Below the pieces are notes generated by a model. It had not been told where the DNA came from, did no database searches, and saw nothing but the letters and a program-made list of their open reading frames with translations. The translations under genes and the position numbers were made by a program. This document shows positions 52,545 through 61,901 of a DNA stretch of 64,000 nucleotides, piece after piece (the stretch's first letter is position 1; each line of letters starts with the position of its first letter). This DNA is from Methylobacterium hispanicum (GTDB lineage Bacteria > Pseudomonadota > Alphaproteobacteria > Rhizobiales > Beijerinckiaceae). Location of the stretch: the NCBI RefSeq assembly GCF_022179285.1, contig NZ_BPQO01000018.1, forward strand, positions 62,001-126,000, read 5' to 3'.

Positions 52545-53608
52545 GCGGGCCCTGGACCATGCTTCCGGCGGAACTCGCCCGGTTCGGGGCCGAACGGCCG
52601 TGGGTGCTCTGGCTTCTGCCGCTCGCCCTGCTGCCGCTCGTCGCCGCGCCCCGCCGCCGAGCCGCCTGGGCGGACCTCGCCGCGGTGCCACCGGACCCGT
52701 TCTCGCGCGCGCTCGCGGGCCTGCTGCGGGCGGCGGGATGCCTCGCGGTGACGGGGCTCGTCGCCGGGATCGCCGGTCCCTACCGGGCCGGCGAGCGGGT
52801 GACCCGCACCGGCATCGGCGCCGAGGTCTCGATGCTGATCGACCGCTCGGGCAGCATGAACGAGACCTTCGCCGGGCGGCAGCCCTCGGGCGCGGAGGAA
52901 TCGAAGGCCGCGGCCTCGCGGCGGATCCTCGGCGACTTCGTGGGCAGCCGGGCGCACGACCTCTTCGCCGTCACCGCCTTCTCGACCGCGCCGATGCTGG
53001 TCCTGCCGATGACCGACCGGCACGACGCGGTCCGCGCCGCGATCACGGCGATCGACCGGCCCGGCCTCGACTACACCAATGTCGGGCGGGGGCTCGCCAT
53101 GGCGCTCGGCCAGTTCGGTGCGGCCTCGGGCGACGCCTCGCGGGTGCTGCTCCTCGTCTCGGACGGGGCGGCGGTGATCGATCCGCGGGTGCAGGACACC
53201 CTGCGGGCCGCCTTCGCCAAGATCCGGCCGAACCTGTACTGGCTCTTCCTGCGCACCAAGGGCTCGCCCGGCATCGCCGACCGCCCGGCCGGCGAGGACA
53301 CGCCGCAGGCCGCGCCCGAGCGCCATCTCGACCTGTTCTTCAAGAGCCTGCGCGTGCCCTACCGCGCCTTCGAGGCCGAGGGGCCGGAGGCGGTCGCCGC
53401 CGCGATCCGGCAGATCGAGAGCCTGGAGCGCGACCCGATCCCCTACGTGGAGGTGCGCCCGCGCCGCGATCTCGCCGGACGGGCCTACGGCTTCGCGGCC
53501 TTCGGGCTGGTGCTCCTGGTGCTGGCCAAGCTCGCCGAGGTGGATCTCGCCCGCGGCCGGGCCGGGCAGGGGGCGGCCCGCGCGCCGGAGCGGAGGATGG
53601 CGGCATGA
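52541..53608 (+). CDS. mxaC: MxaC, von Willebrand factor A membrane protein
   Basis: A 355-residue protein with two N-terminal helices (about 18-40, 60-85), a VWA domain with MIDAS motif (SMLIDRSGSMNETF, about 95-290) and a C-terminal helix (GFAAFGLVLLVLAKL). A likely partner of the MxaR ATPase. GTG start is inferred; ATG six codons on (MLPAEL) is possible. A large inverted repeat separates it from mxaK. Confidence 0.93.
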   Translation: MSGPWTMLPAELARFGAERPWVLWLLPLALLPLVAAPRRRAAWADLAAVPPDPFSRALAGLLRAAGCLAVTGLVAGIAGPYRAGERVTRTGIGAEVSMLIDRSGSMNETFAGRQPSGAEESKAAASRRILGDFVGSRAHDLFAVTAFSTAPMLVLPMTDRHDAVRAAITAIDRPGLDYTNVGRGLAMALGQFGAASGDASRVLLLVSDGAAVIDPRVQDTLRAAFAKIRPNLYWLFLRTKGSPGIADRPAGEDTPQAAPERHLDLFFKSLRVPYRAFEAEGPEAVAAAIRQIESLERDPIPYVEVRPRRDLAGRAYGFAAFGLVLLVLAKLAEVDLARGRAGQGAARAPERRMAA

Positions 53609-53643
53609 TCCGGATCTTGGATAGGCACCGCCCGCACCGCGGC

Positions 53644-53816
53644 ACTCCCTCCCCCCTCTGCGGGGGAGGGTGGCCCCCGAAGGGGGTCGGGAGAGGGGAG
53701 CGACGTTTCCGAGATGGGCGTGGCCGTCATGTAGGGCGAAACCTCACCCTGCACCGTCGCTCCCCTCTCCCCCCCTGCTTTGCAGGGTACCCTCCCCCGC
53801 AGAGGGGGGAGGGAGG
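53644..53816. repeat. 173-bp inverted-repeat element inside the mxa operon
   Basis: Arms of about 60 bp at 53644-53703 and 53756-53816 are nearly perfect inverted copies (outer ctccctccccc...ctctgcggggga, inner gggagaggggagcgacg). They differ only in a small internal palindrome (ggcccccgaagggggtc versus accctgcaaagcagggg). The centre is about 52 bp. Transcribed, it would fold into one large hairpin between mxaC and mxaK. It belongs to the same architectural class as the elements at 28.8-29.2 kb and 44.2-44.5 kb. Confidence 0.8.
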
Positions 53817-53841
53817 GCGTGTTCGGGATCGGGGGTAGCGC

Positions 53842-54417
53842 ATGTCCTCCCTCAGCAGCGCCTGGTCCCGCTCGCGGCCGCACCTGCTCCTCGCACTGCC
53901 CGGCCTGCTCCTCGCGGGCGCGCTCGTCGCGGGCGGGCTGTCCTGGCGGGCGCAGGCCACCAACCGCGACATCGCCGCGCTGGAGGCCAACCACGACCGC
54001 CCGGTGACGACCGAGGCCCCGGCCCAGCTCATCCTGGCCCGCGTGCTCCAGCTCGCCCGCCGCGACGCCACCGAGGCGATGGAGCCCCTCGTCGCCGCCC
54101 TCGAATCCCGCGATGCCCCGGCCCTCCTCGCCCGCGCCCGCTACGCGCTCGGCAACGCGCGCCTGCGCCGCGCCCTCGACTTGATCGAGCGCGGTCAGCT
54201 CGACCCGGCCGGCCCGCTGATCGTGCTGGCCCGGCAGGAATACCGCCGCGCCCTCCAGGCCCGGCCCGCGTTCTGGGACGCCAAGTTCAACCTCGACGTC
54301 GCCTCCCGGCTGATCCGCGATTTCCCCGAACTGGATCGCCAGATCGGCGACGAGCTGAAGGCCGAGCCCAAGAAGATCTGGACCGACATCCCCGGCCAGC
54401 CGCGGGGGGCGCCGTGA
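53842..54417 (+). CDS. mxaK: MxaK, calcium-insertion accessory protein
   Basis: A 191-residue protein with one N-terminal membrane helix (LLLALPGLLLAGALVAGGL) and a helical, Ala/Arg-rich periplasmic domain with TPR-like character (NARLRRALDLIERGQL). In M. extorquens, MxaK with MxaA and MxaL is needed for Ca-containing MDH. Its stop overlaps the mxaL GTG. Confidence 0.9.
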   Translation: MSSLSSAWSRSRPHLLLALPGLLLAGALVAGGLSWRAQATNRDIAALEANHDRPVTTEAPAQLILARVLQLARRDATEAMEPLVAALESRDAPALLARARYALGNARLRRALDLIERGQLDPAGPLIVLARQEYRRALQARPAFWDAKFNLDVASRLIRDFPELDRQIGDELKAEPKKIWTDIPGQPRGAP

Positions 54418-55406
54418 GCGCCCGGCCGCCCTGGCGGCGCAACCTGCGCGACGCCCGCTTCCGGATGCTCGCCGCCGCGCTCGCCCTGGCGCTCGCGACC
54501 GCCTGGGTGCCGCCGCTGCCGCTCACCCGGACCGGCGTGCAGGTGCTGGCGGTGGTCGACATCACCGGCAGCATGAACGTGCGCGACTACGCGGCGGGCG
54601 GCCAGCCGCAGAGCCGGCTGGAGGCCGCAAAGGCGGCGCTGCGCCACCTGCTCGCGGGCCTGCCCTGCGGCTCCCGGCTGGCGCTCGGCTTGTTCACCGA
54701 GCGGCGGCCGTTCCTGCTCTTCGCGCCCGTCGAGGTCTGCGAGAACTTCGCGCCGCTCGACGGCGCCATCGCGGCGCTCGATTGGCGCATGGCCTGGGAG
54801 GCCGACAGCCGCATCACCGCCGGGCTCGACCGCGCGATCGCGATGGCGGGCGAGATCGGCACCGACCTCGTCTTCGTCACGGACGGGCAGGAGGCGCCGC
54901 CGCTCCGGGCCGGCGCGCTGCCGCCCTTCGAGGGGCAGCCCGGTGCGGTGCGGGGGCTGATCGTGGGCGCGGGCGGCTACGGCCTCTCGCCGATCCCGAA
55001 GTACAACGACCGCGGCCGCGAGACCGGCTTCTACGGCGAGACCGACGTGCAGCAGGAGAACCGCTTCGGCCCGCCCCCGGCCGACGCCGAATCGCGCGAG
55101 GGCTACAACCCGAGGAACGCCCCGTTCGGCGCCGCGGCCGCGGGCGGCACCGAACACCTCTCGTCGGTGCGCGAGCCCCACCTGAAGGCGCTCGCCGACC
55201 GCACCGGCCTCGCCTACGCCCATCTCGACGGGCCGGCCTCGCTCGATGCGCCCCTGCGGGCGGTCGCTACACGGAGCCCGGTGGCCGGGCGGCTCGACCT
55301 GCGGCCGTACCTCGGCGCCGCCGCCCTCGTCCTCGTGCTCGCGGCCTTCCTGGCCGCGCCGCTGCGCGCCCTCACGATGCGCGTTCCCACCCCGCGAAAG
55401 GCCTGA
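54414..55406 (+). CDS. mxaL: MxaL, von Willebrand factor A protein
   Basis: A 330-residue protein with an N-terminal helix (LAAALALALATAWVPPLPL), a VWA domain with MIDAS (VLAVVDITGSMNVRDY) and a C-terminal helix (AALVLVLAAFLAAPL). GTG start overlaps mxaK. Cys pair (about 85 and 105) may bond. Role in Ca insertion as for MxaK. Confidence 0.92.
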   Translation: MSARPPWRRNLRDARFRMLAAALALALATAWVPPLPLTRTGVQVLAVVDITGSMNVRDYAAGGQPQSRLEAAKAALRHLLAGLPCGSRLALGLFTERRPFLLFAPVEVCENFAPLDGAIAALDWRMAWEADSRITAGLDRAIAMAGEIGTDLVFVTDGQEAPPLRAGALPPFEGQPGAVRGLIVGAGGYGLSPIPKYNDRGRETGFYGETDVQQENRFGPPPADAESREGYNPRNAPFGAAAAGGTEHLSSVREPHLKALADRTGLAYAHLDGPASLDAPLRAVATRSPVAGRLDLRPYLGAAALVLVLAAFLAAPLRALTMRVPTPRKA

Positions 55407-55412
55407 TCCTGC

Positions 55413-55952
55413 ATGCGCCTCACCCTGCCGACGCTCGTCCTCGCTTTTCTCCCCGGCCTCGCGCCGGTCGCGACGCTCGCCCACGGCCCGACGCCCCAGA
55501 AGGTCGAGCAGACGGTCACCATCGCGGCGCCCCCGGCCGCGGTCTGGAAGGTGGTCGGGCCGTTCGGCACTATCGGCGCATGGCATCCGGACGTGGCCAA
55601 GGTCGAGGCCACGGGCGGCGACGCCAGCGGCGCGAGCCGCAAGGTGACGCTGAAGAGCGGAGGCACCCTCGACGAGGGCCTCGACGAGTGGAAGGCCGAC
55701 GCGATGACCTATTCGTACCGGATGGGCGAGCCCGACCTGAAGGCGCTGCCGGTCTCCTCCTACTCGGCCACCGTCACGGTGACGCCGGACGGCCAGGGCG
55801 CGAAGGTCTCCTGGGCCGGGCGGTTCTACCGCGGCGACACCGGCAACGAGCCGCCGGAGGAGCTGAGCGACGCCGCCGGCCACGCCGCGATGGCGCGCTA
55901 CTTCGCCGACGGGCTGAAAGGCCTGAAGGCCAAGGTCGAGGGGACGCGGTGA
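55413..55952 (+). CDS. mxaD: MxaD, periplasmic SRPBCC-fold protein
   Basis: A 179-residue protein with a signal peptide (cut near TLA-HGP) and an SRPBCC/polyketide-cyclase-like fold (VEQTVTIAAPPAAVWKVVGPF, GAWHPDVAKVEA). MxaD is reported to help the interaction of MDH with cytochrome cL. Starts six bases after mxaL; its stop overlaps the mxaE GTG. Confidence 0.92.
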   Translation: MRLTLPTLVLAFLPGLAPVATLAHGPTPQKVEQTVTIAAPPAAVWKVVGPFGTIGAWHPDVAKVEATGGDASGASRKVTLKSGGTLDEGLDEWKADAMTYSYRMGEPDLKALPVSSYSATVTVTPDGQGAKVSWAGRFYRGDTGNEPPEELSDAAGHAAMARYFADGLKGLKAKVEGTR

Positions 55953-56881
55953 GACTCGGCCCGGCCGGGCTCGCGGCGGCGCTCGCTCTCGCGCTCTGCG
56001 CCCCGCGGGGCGAGGCGGCCGTCTACGTGGCGAGCCAGGACGGCGGCGCGCTGACCGAGGTCGGCGACGCCTCCGAGCCGGCGCCCGTCGCCGTCGGCGC
56101 CGGCCCGGCCGGCCTCGCGGCGGGGCCGGACGGCACGCTCTACCTCACCCATCCCGACCGCCGCACGATCACTGCGGTCGCGCCCGGCGGAGCGCGGGTG
56201 CTGCGGCAGCTGCCCTTCGCCGGCCAGCCCTTCGGCATCGCGGTCTCGGGCGACGGCGCCAAGCTTTTCGTCGGCGACTGGCAGGGCGGGCGGCTGGTGC
56301 GGATCGACGCCGCGAGCGGCGCGCGCGAGGCCGAGGCCGCGGTCGGGCCCGAGCCCGCCGGGCTGGTGGCGGACGCGGCCGGGCGCCTCTACGTGGCCGA
56401 GCGCGGCGGCGATTCGGTCGCGGTGGTGGACGGGGCCACGATGACCCGCCTCGCCCGCGTGCCCGTGGGCCGGGCACCCTTCGCGCTCGGGCTATCGGCG
56501 GACGGGCACCGCCTCTATGTCGGCAACGTGCGCAGCAACGACCTCACGGCGATCGACACCGCCGCGCTCGAGGCCCTCGCGACGAGGCCCGCCGGGCGCA
56601 GCCCCTACGGTGTCGCGGTCCACGGCGAGCGGATCCTGGTGACGAACCAGGAATCGGCCAGCGTCTCGGTGCTCGACGCGGATCTCGCGATCACGGCCAC
56701 GATTCCGGTGGGCCGCTATCCGGAGGGGATCGCGGTCGAGGGCGCGCGCGCCTACGTGGCGAACTGGTTCTCGGACGACGTCTCGGTGATCGATCTCGCG
56801 CAGATGCGCGAGGTGGCCCGGCGCAAGGTGCCGGGCGGGCCGCGCGCCGCCGTGGCGCTGCCGGCCGGGGCCGGGCGGTGA
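55949..56881 (+). CDS. mxaE: MxaE, YVTN-type beta-propeller protein
   Basis: A 310-residue secreted protein: signal peptide (GLAAALALALCAPRGEA), then repeated propeller units (YVASQDGGALTEV, LYLTHPDRRTITAV, LYVAERGGDSVAVV, LYVGNVRSNDLTAI, AYVANWFSDDVSVI). Function within methanol oxidation is unknown. GTG start overlaps the mxaD stop, and its own stop overlaps mxaH. Confidence 0.87.
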   Translation: MRLGPAGLAAALALALCAPRGEAAVYVASQDGGALTEVGDASEPAPVAVGAGPAGLAAGPDGTLYLTHPDRRTITAVAPGGARVLRQLPFAGQPFGIAVSGDGAKLFVGDWQGGRLVRIDAASGAREAEAAVGPEPAGLVADAAGRLYVAERGGDSVAVVDGATMTRLARVPVGRAPFALGLSADGHRLYVGNVRSNDLTAIDTAALEALATRPAGRSPYGVAVHGERILVTNQESASVSVLDADLAITATIPVGRYPEGIAVEGARAYVANWFSDDVSVIDLAQMREVARRKVPGGPRAAVALPAGAGR

Positions 56882-57384
56882 CGACCCTGCGCGCCCTCGC
56901 GCTCCTCGGGGCCGTCGCGCTCCCGCTCGCCGGCTGCGGCGGCGAGGAGGAGCGGGAGCGCGAGCCCGGCGCCATCGCGGCGCGCAGCGACCGGGCGGCC
57001 CCCGAGACCGCGTGGCTCTCGCCCACCGACCGGACCGAGCCGGCGGTCTGGCTCGCCCGGCACGCGGCCGGCGGCCAGCCGGTCGATCCGTCCGCGCTCG
57101 TGGCGCTGCGGGCGAGCCTCGCGGAGGCGCGCGGGCGCTTCGTCGAGGATCCCCGCATGGTCGCCAACCGCACGATGCAGCTCGAGGCGATGCTCGCCGA
57201 GATCCGGGTCGCGGAGAGCCCGGCCGCCTTGATAGCCGATCTCGCCGGGGTCGCGGCCGCGAGCGGGCGGCGCCAGCTCTACGGCGAGATGTGCCAGCAC
57301 TACGTCACGGTGCGGCGCGACGGGCACTCCCGCGAGGCGGCGCTGGCGCGCCTGCGCGAGCGCTACGCCGCGCAGGCCCGGTGA
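56878..57384 (+). CDS. mxaH: MxaH, probable lipoprotein
   Basis: A 168-residue protein with a lipoprotein signal (ALALLGAVALPLAGC, lipobox LAGC) followed by an acidic tract (GGEEEREREP). The rest is helical, ending in LRERYAAQAR. Unknown function in the mxa cluster. GTG start overlaps the mxaE stop. Confidence 0.83.
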   Translation: MTTLRALALLGAVALPLAGCGGEEEREREPGAIAARSDRAAPETAWLSPTDRTEPAVWLARHAAGGQPVDPSALVALRASLAEARGRFVEDPRMVANRTMQLEAMLAEIRVAESPAALIADLAGVAAASGRRQLYGEMCQHYVTVRRDGHSREAALARLRERYAAQAR

Positions 57385-57394
57385 GGAGGGCGCG

Positions 57395-58036
57395 GTGACG
57401 GGCGTCCTGATCGTGGACGATCACCCGGTGATCCTGCAGGGCTTCCGGCGGGTGGTCGAGGATGCGGGCGTCGCCATGATCCTCGAGGCGGCAGACCCGG
57501 TCTCGGGCTACCGGCTGTTCCACCGCATCCGCCCGCAGGTGGCGGTGGTCGATCTGGCCTTCCGGGGCAGCGGGCTCGCGGGGCTCGCGCTGATCCGGCG
57601 CATGCGCGCGCTCGAGCCGCGCGCCCGCATCCTCGCCTTCAGCATGCACCGCGACCCCGTCATCGCGGCGCGCGCGCTGGAAGCGGGCGCCATCGGCTAC
57701 GTCTTCAAGGACCTGCCGGTGGGCGATTTCCTGGCGGCCTTCGACGCCGTCCGGGCGGGCCGCCCCTACCTGCCCCACCGCCTCGCGACGCAGATCGCGG
57801 GTCTCGGCGCGGCCTCGGAGCCGTCGCGCTACGACACGCTGAGCGCGCGCGAGATCCAGGTCTCGATCCTGCTCCGGGAGGGGCGCGACTACCGCTTCAT
57901 CGCCGACAACCTGTCGATCGGCTACCGGTCGGTGGTCAACACCTGCGCGTCGATCCGGAAGAAGCTCGGCGCCCGCACGCAGGCGGAGTTGCTCGGGATG
58001 ATCCTCGCCGTGGAGGATCTCGGCTCGCACGGGTGA
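57395..58036 (+). CDS. mxaB: MxaB, NarL-type response regulator
   Basis: A 213-residue regulator: receiver domain (VLIVDDHPVILQGF, phospho-Asp in VAVVDLAFRGSG, Lys in YVFKDLPVG) and LuxR-type HTH (DTLSAREIQVSILLREGRDYRFIADNLSIGYRSVVNTCASIRKKL in short blocks). In M. extorquens mxaB is needed for mxaF expression. GTG 57395 follows GAGGAGG. Last gene of the operon. Confidence 0.93.
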   Translation: MTGVLIVDDHPVILQGFRRVVEDAGVAMILEAADPVSGYRLFHRIRPQVAVVDLAFRGSGLAGLALIRRMRALEPRARILAFSMHRDPVIAARALEAGAIGYVFKDLPVGDFLAAFDAVRAGRPYLPHRLATQIAGLGAASEPSRYDTLSAREIQVSILLREGRDYRFIADNLSIGYRSVVNTCASIRKKLGARTQAELLGMILAVEDLGSHG

Positions 58037-58049
58037 TGCACCGCGCGTT

Positions 58050-58078
58050 CTCCCTCCCCCGCGGGAGGGGGAGGGAGG
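58050..58078. terminator. GC palindrome between convergent mxaB and livF
   Basis: ctccctccccc and gggggagggag arms around gcgggag lie between two convergent stops. Probably a bidirectional terminator-like element; related in sequence to the 53644-53816 arms. Confidence 0.5.
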
Positions 58079-58112
58079 GGGGAGGGAGGATGCGGGAGGC
58101 GTCGCGCCCCCG

Positions 58113-58835
58113 TCAGTGCCCGCCGCCCAGATAGGCCGCGCGCACGGCCGGGTCGTTGCGGAGCTGCTGGGCCGGGCCCTGGAAGCGGATGCGGCCGTTC
58201 TCCAGCACGTAGGCGTGGTCGGCCACGCCCAGCGCCGCCATGGCGAACTGCTCGACCAGCAGCATCGTCACCTGCTCGGTCTTGAGCTGGCGGATGATCC
58301 GGAACACCTCCTCCACGAGCTTCGGGGCGAGCCCCATCGAGGGCTCGTCGAGGAGCAGGATCTCCGGGCGCAGCATCAGCGCGCGGCCCATGGCGAGCAT
58401 CTGCTGCTCGCCGCCCGACAGCGTGCCGGCGAGCTGCGTGCGCCGCTCCTTCAGCCGCGGGAACAGCTCGAAGGCCCGGTCGCGGTCGGCGGCCACGTCG
58501 CCCTTCGGCCGCGAGCCGGTGAGCCGCGGGAAGGCGCCGAGCGTCAGGTTGTCCTCCACCGAGAGGGTCGGGAAGACCCGGCGCCCCTCGGGCGAGTGGG
58601 CGAGGCCGAAGCGGGCGACGTCGTAGCTCTCGAGCCCGCCGATCTCGCGCCCGTTGAGGCGGATCGAGCCGGCACGCGGCCGGATCATCCCTGAGAGCGC
58701 CCGCATCGTCGTGGTCTTGCCGGCCCCGTTCGAGCCGATCAGCGCCACGACCTGACCTTTCGGCACCGCGAAATCGAGGCCGTGCAGCACCTCGATCTGG
58801 CCGTAGCCGGCCGACAGACCCGAGACCTCAAGCAT
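58113..58835 (-). CDS. livF: Branched-chain amino-acid-type ABC ATPase LivF
   Basis: A 240-residue ATPase: Walker A GSNGAGKTT, signature LSGGEQQMLAMGRAL, Walker B ILLLDEPSMGLAP. It overlaps the end of livMG by eight bases, so the two are coupled. Works with the LivG half of the fusion. Confidence 0.93.
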   Translation of the reverse strand: MLEVSGLSAGYGQIEVLHGLDFAVPKGQVVALIGSNGAGKTTTMRALSGMIRPRAGSIRLNGREIGGLESYDVARFGLAHSPEGRRVFPTLSVEDNLTLGAFPRLTGSRPKGDVAADRDRAFELFPRLKERRTQLAGTLSGGEQQMLAMGRALMLRPEILLLDEPSMGLAPKLVEEVFRIIRQLKTEQVTMLLVEQFAMAALGVADHAYVLENGRIRFQGPAQQLRNDPAVRAAYLGGGH

Positions 58836-60882
58836 GGGTCGTCTCCTCGTCGGCGACCGGGCTGCCGAGATAGGCCTCGACGACCTTGGGATCCTGCTGC
58901 ACCTCCCGCGCGCTGCCCTCGGCGATCTTGTGGCCGAAATCGAGCACGCTGACCCGGTCGCAGAGCCCCATCACCACGTCCATGTGATGCTCGATCAGGA
59001 TCACGGTGATGCCGGCATCGCGGATCTTGCGGATGATCGCGGTCAGCTCCGCGATGTCGGGGGCGGTGAGGCCCGCCGCCGGCTCGTCGAGGAGGAGCAG
59101 CACCGGGTCGAGCGCGAGCGCGCGGCCGATCTCGAGGAGGCGCTGCTTGCCGTAGGGAAGGTTCCTCGCCTCCACCTGCGCGAGCGCGCCCAAGCCCACG
59201 AAGTCAAGGATCGACATGGCGCGGGCGCGCTGCTCGCGCTCCTCGCGCTTGCGCCGCGGCGTGCCGAGGATCGCGTCGAAGATGTTGCCGCGGAAGCTGT
59301 GATGGAGGCCCACCAGCACGTTCTCCAGGGCGGTCATCTCGCGGAAGAGCTGCACGTTCTGGAAGGTGCGGGCGACGCCGGAGGCCGCGATCTCGGAGGG
59401 CGTGCGCCCGTCGAGCCGCGTGCTCCCGTCGGCGCGGGCGAGCGTCACCGAGCCGGCGGTGGGTTTGTAGATGCCGGTGAGCACGTTCATCATCGTGCTC
59501 TTGCCCGAGCCGTTCGGGCCGATCAGCCCGTGGATCGTGCCCGGTCGCACCGTCAGGTCCACCCCGGCCAGCGCCTTCAGGCCGCCGAACTGCATCAGCG
59601 CCTGCTCGACCCGGAGGAGCGGGTCGGCGCCGCCGCGCCCGCTCTGGACGCTGAGCGCCGCCCCCGCGGCCTGCACGCTCTTGCCCTCGGCCGTGTGGGC
59701 CGGGCGGAGCGCCGGGATCTTCTCGCGGACGAAGCCGACGATGCCGTCCGGCAGGTAGTAGACCACGAACAGGATCATCAGGCCGAAGACCGTCAGGCGG
59801 AAATCCGTGACCGATTGCAGGGCGAGCGTCGCCGGGAAGAAGGCAAGGCAGAGCAGCACGGGCACGAGGATCGCGAAGCGGTTCTCCTGGCGGCGCAGGA
59901 AGGCCAGCGCGCCGACCACCAGGGCGACCGCCGCGATGAGGCCGGCCATGATCCGCACCAGCTCGATGTCGGCCAGGATGTTGGGCATCATCACGATGAT
60001 GGCCGCGCCGATGATCGGGCCGGCGCGCGACTTGCGGCCGCCCATCGTGACTGCGAGCAGGAACAGCACCGTCAGCTCGAACCCGTAGGAGTTCGGCGCG
60101 ACGTAGCGCTCGGACCACGCGAAGAGCGCGCCCGCGAGCCCGGCGAGCGCGGCCGAGATCACGAAGGCGTAGACCTTGTAGCGGTAGACCGAGACGCCCA
60201 TGCAGTCGCAGGCGATCGGCGAATCGCGCAAAGCCTCGAAGGCGCGACCGAAGGGCGAGCGCACCACCCGGTTGACCACGAGGATCGTGCCGAGCAGCGC
60301 GATGCAGGTGAGATAGTAGAACTCGAGCTTGCGCCCGGCCGCGCCCCAGGGCGCCTGCATGCCGATGAGCGAGAAGTCGAGCACGCGGGCCGGCGGCAGG
60401 GTGATGCCCAGCGGGCCGTTGGTCAGCGGCGTCAGCTCGTTGATGAAGATCTGCACGATCGTGCCGAAGGCGAGCGTCACCATGGCGAGGTAGGGGCCGG
60501 TGACGCGCAGCGCCGGCACGGCGAGCAGCACGCCGAAGGCCGAGGTCACGCCGATGCCGGCGAGGATCCCCCACCACAGGCCGAGCTTGAAGTGCAGGAA
60601 CAGCACCGCCGCCCCGTAGGCGCCGACGCCGAACAGGCCGGCATGGCCGAGGCTGACCTGACCCGTGTAGCCGACCACGATGTCGAGGCCGAGGATCAGG
60701 ATCGCGTAGATCGCGATCACCACCACGAGGTGGATGTAGTACGAGCTGGTGACCACGTGCGGGAAGGCGGCGAGGAACGCCACCAGCAGGATCGTGCCGA
60801 CGAGGCCCGCGTAGCGCGACAGGCCGGGGGCGGAGGCGGGCGCGGGCGCCGCGGCGGAGTTGGGGGCGAGGGTCTGCGCCAT
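58828..60882 (-). CDS. livMG: Fused permease-ATPase LivM-LivG
   Basis: A 684-residue fusion. The N-terminal half (about 25-350) is a LivM-type permease (LGLDIVVGYTGQVSLGHAGLFGVGAY). A linker of about 60 residues (AHTAEGKSVQAAGAALSVQS) joins a LivG-type ATPase (about 415-684) with Walker A GPNGSGKST, signature NLPYGKQRLLEIGRAL and Walker B LLLLDEPAAGLT. Two genes in most bacteria are one here. Substrate of the system is not fixed by sequence. Confidence 0.93.
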   Translation of the reverse strand: MAQTLAPNSAAAPAPASAPGLSRYAGLVGTILLVAFLAAFPHVVTSSYYIHLVVVIAIYAILILGLDIVVGYTGQVSLGHAGLFGVGAYGAAVLFLHFKLGLWWGILAGIGVTSAFGVLLAVPALRVTGPYLAMVTLAFGTIVQIFINELTPLTNGPLGITLPPARVLDFSLIGMQAPWGAAGRKLEFYYLTCIALLGTILVVNRVVRSPFGRAFEALRDSPIACDCMGVSVYRYKVYAFVISAALAGLAGALFAWSERYVAPNSYGFELTVLFLLAVTMGGRKSRAGPIIGAAIIVMMPNILADIELVRIMAGLIAAVALVVGALAFLRRQENRFAILVPVLLCLAFFPATLALQSVTDFRLTVFGLMILFVVYYLPDGIVGFVREKIPALRPAHTAEGKSVQAAGAALSVQSGRGGADPLLRVEQALMQFGGLKALAGVDLTVRPGTIHGLIGPNGSGKSTMMNVLTGIYKPTAGSVTLARADGSTRLDGRTPSEIAASGVARTFQNVQLFREMTALENVLVGLHHSFRGNIFDAILGTPRRKREEREQRARAMSILDFVGLGALAQVEARNLPYGKQRLLEIGRALALDPVLLLLDEPAAGLTAPDIAELTAIIRKIRDAGITVILIEHHMDVVMGLCDRVSVLDFGHKIAEGSAREVQQDPKVVEAYLGSPVADEETTHA

Positions 60883-60921
60883 GGCGTCAGGCTGCCGTCA
60901 GGGGGAGGCGGGGGAACACGC

Positions 60922-61794
60922 TCAGACCTTCTTGATGACCGCCTTGCCGAACAGGCCGACGGGGCGGATCGAGAGAACGACGAGAAGCAGGATCAGGCCC
61001 GGCACGTCCTTGTAGCCGGTCGAGATGTAGAAGCCGGTGAGCGTCTCGGCGACGCCGAGGATCAGGCCGCCGACGATGACGCCGAGGCCGGATTCGAGGC
61101 CGCCGATGATCGCCACCGCGAACGCCTTCAGGGCCAGCACCGCGCCCATGGTGGCGCCGGTGAGCGTCACGGGAGCGACGAGCACGCCCGCGAAGGCCGC
61201 CGTCATGGCGCTGATCGAGTAGGACAGCGTGATGACCTTTTGGGTGTTGATGCCCATCAGGCCGGCGGCGTCGATGTCGTTGGAGGTGGCGACGACCGCC
61301 TTCCCCCAGATCGACTTGCGGTTGAAGATCTCGACCGCGAGCATCATCAGCAGAGCGCCGGCCACGATCAGCAGCTCCATCGGCAGGATGCGGATGCCCG
61401 CGACCTGGATCGCCTCCTCGGGGAGCGGCGAGGGGAACTTGAGGTCGTCGCGGCCCCAGACGTTCTCGGCGACGTTCTTGAAGATGATGCCGAGCGCGAT
61501 GGTGGCCATGATCCATCCGTACTCGGATTTGATCTTCACGGCCGGGCGGACGCCGAGCCGCTCGACCACGGCGCCGAGCGCGAAGCCGAAGACGAGGACC
61601 AGCGGGATCATCAACCAGTAGCCCGTGAAGGGCACCAGCGTCAGGCCGAACAGGGCGCCGAGCGCCAGCGCCTCGCCCTGGCCGAAATTCAGCGTCTTCG
61701 AGGTGGCGAAGGTCAGCTGGTAGCCGAACGCGATCGCCGCGTAGATCATGCCGACCGCGACGCCGGACGCGATGAGCTGGAGCAGGATGGCCAT
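60922..61794 (-). CDS. livH: ABC permease LivH
   Basis: A 290-residue permease with about eight helices. Blocks include YAAIAFGYQLTFATSKTLNFGQGEALALGA and AFAVAIIGGLESGLGVIVGGLILG. Pairs with the LivM half of the fusion. Starts after a 325-bp gap downstream of livK that contains an inverted repeat. Confidence 0.93.
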   Translation of the reverse strand: MAILLQLIASGVAVGMIYAAIAFGYQLTFATSKTLNFGQGEALALGALFGLTLVPFTGYWLMIPLVLVFGFALGAVVERLGVRPAVKIKSEYGWIMATIALGIIFKNVAENVWGRDDLKFPSPLPEEAIQVAGIRILPMELLIVAGALLMMLAVEIFNRKSIWGKAVVATSNDIDAAGLMGINTQKVITLSYSISAMTAAFAGVLVAPVTLTGATMGAVLALKAFAVAIIGGLESGLGVIVGGLILGVAETLTGFYISTGYKDVPGLILLLVVLSIRPVGLFGKAVIKKV

Positions 61795-61901
61795 GGGTGC
61801 GCCGTGAGGGGGTGGAAGTCTGGGATCCGCGGATAGCGCCGCCGGATCGATGGGTGGGGTTGCCGTCTTCCGGCTTGGCCGCTTCGATGCCGACCCCGCT
61901 T

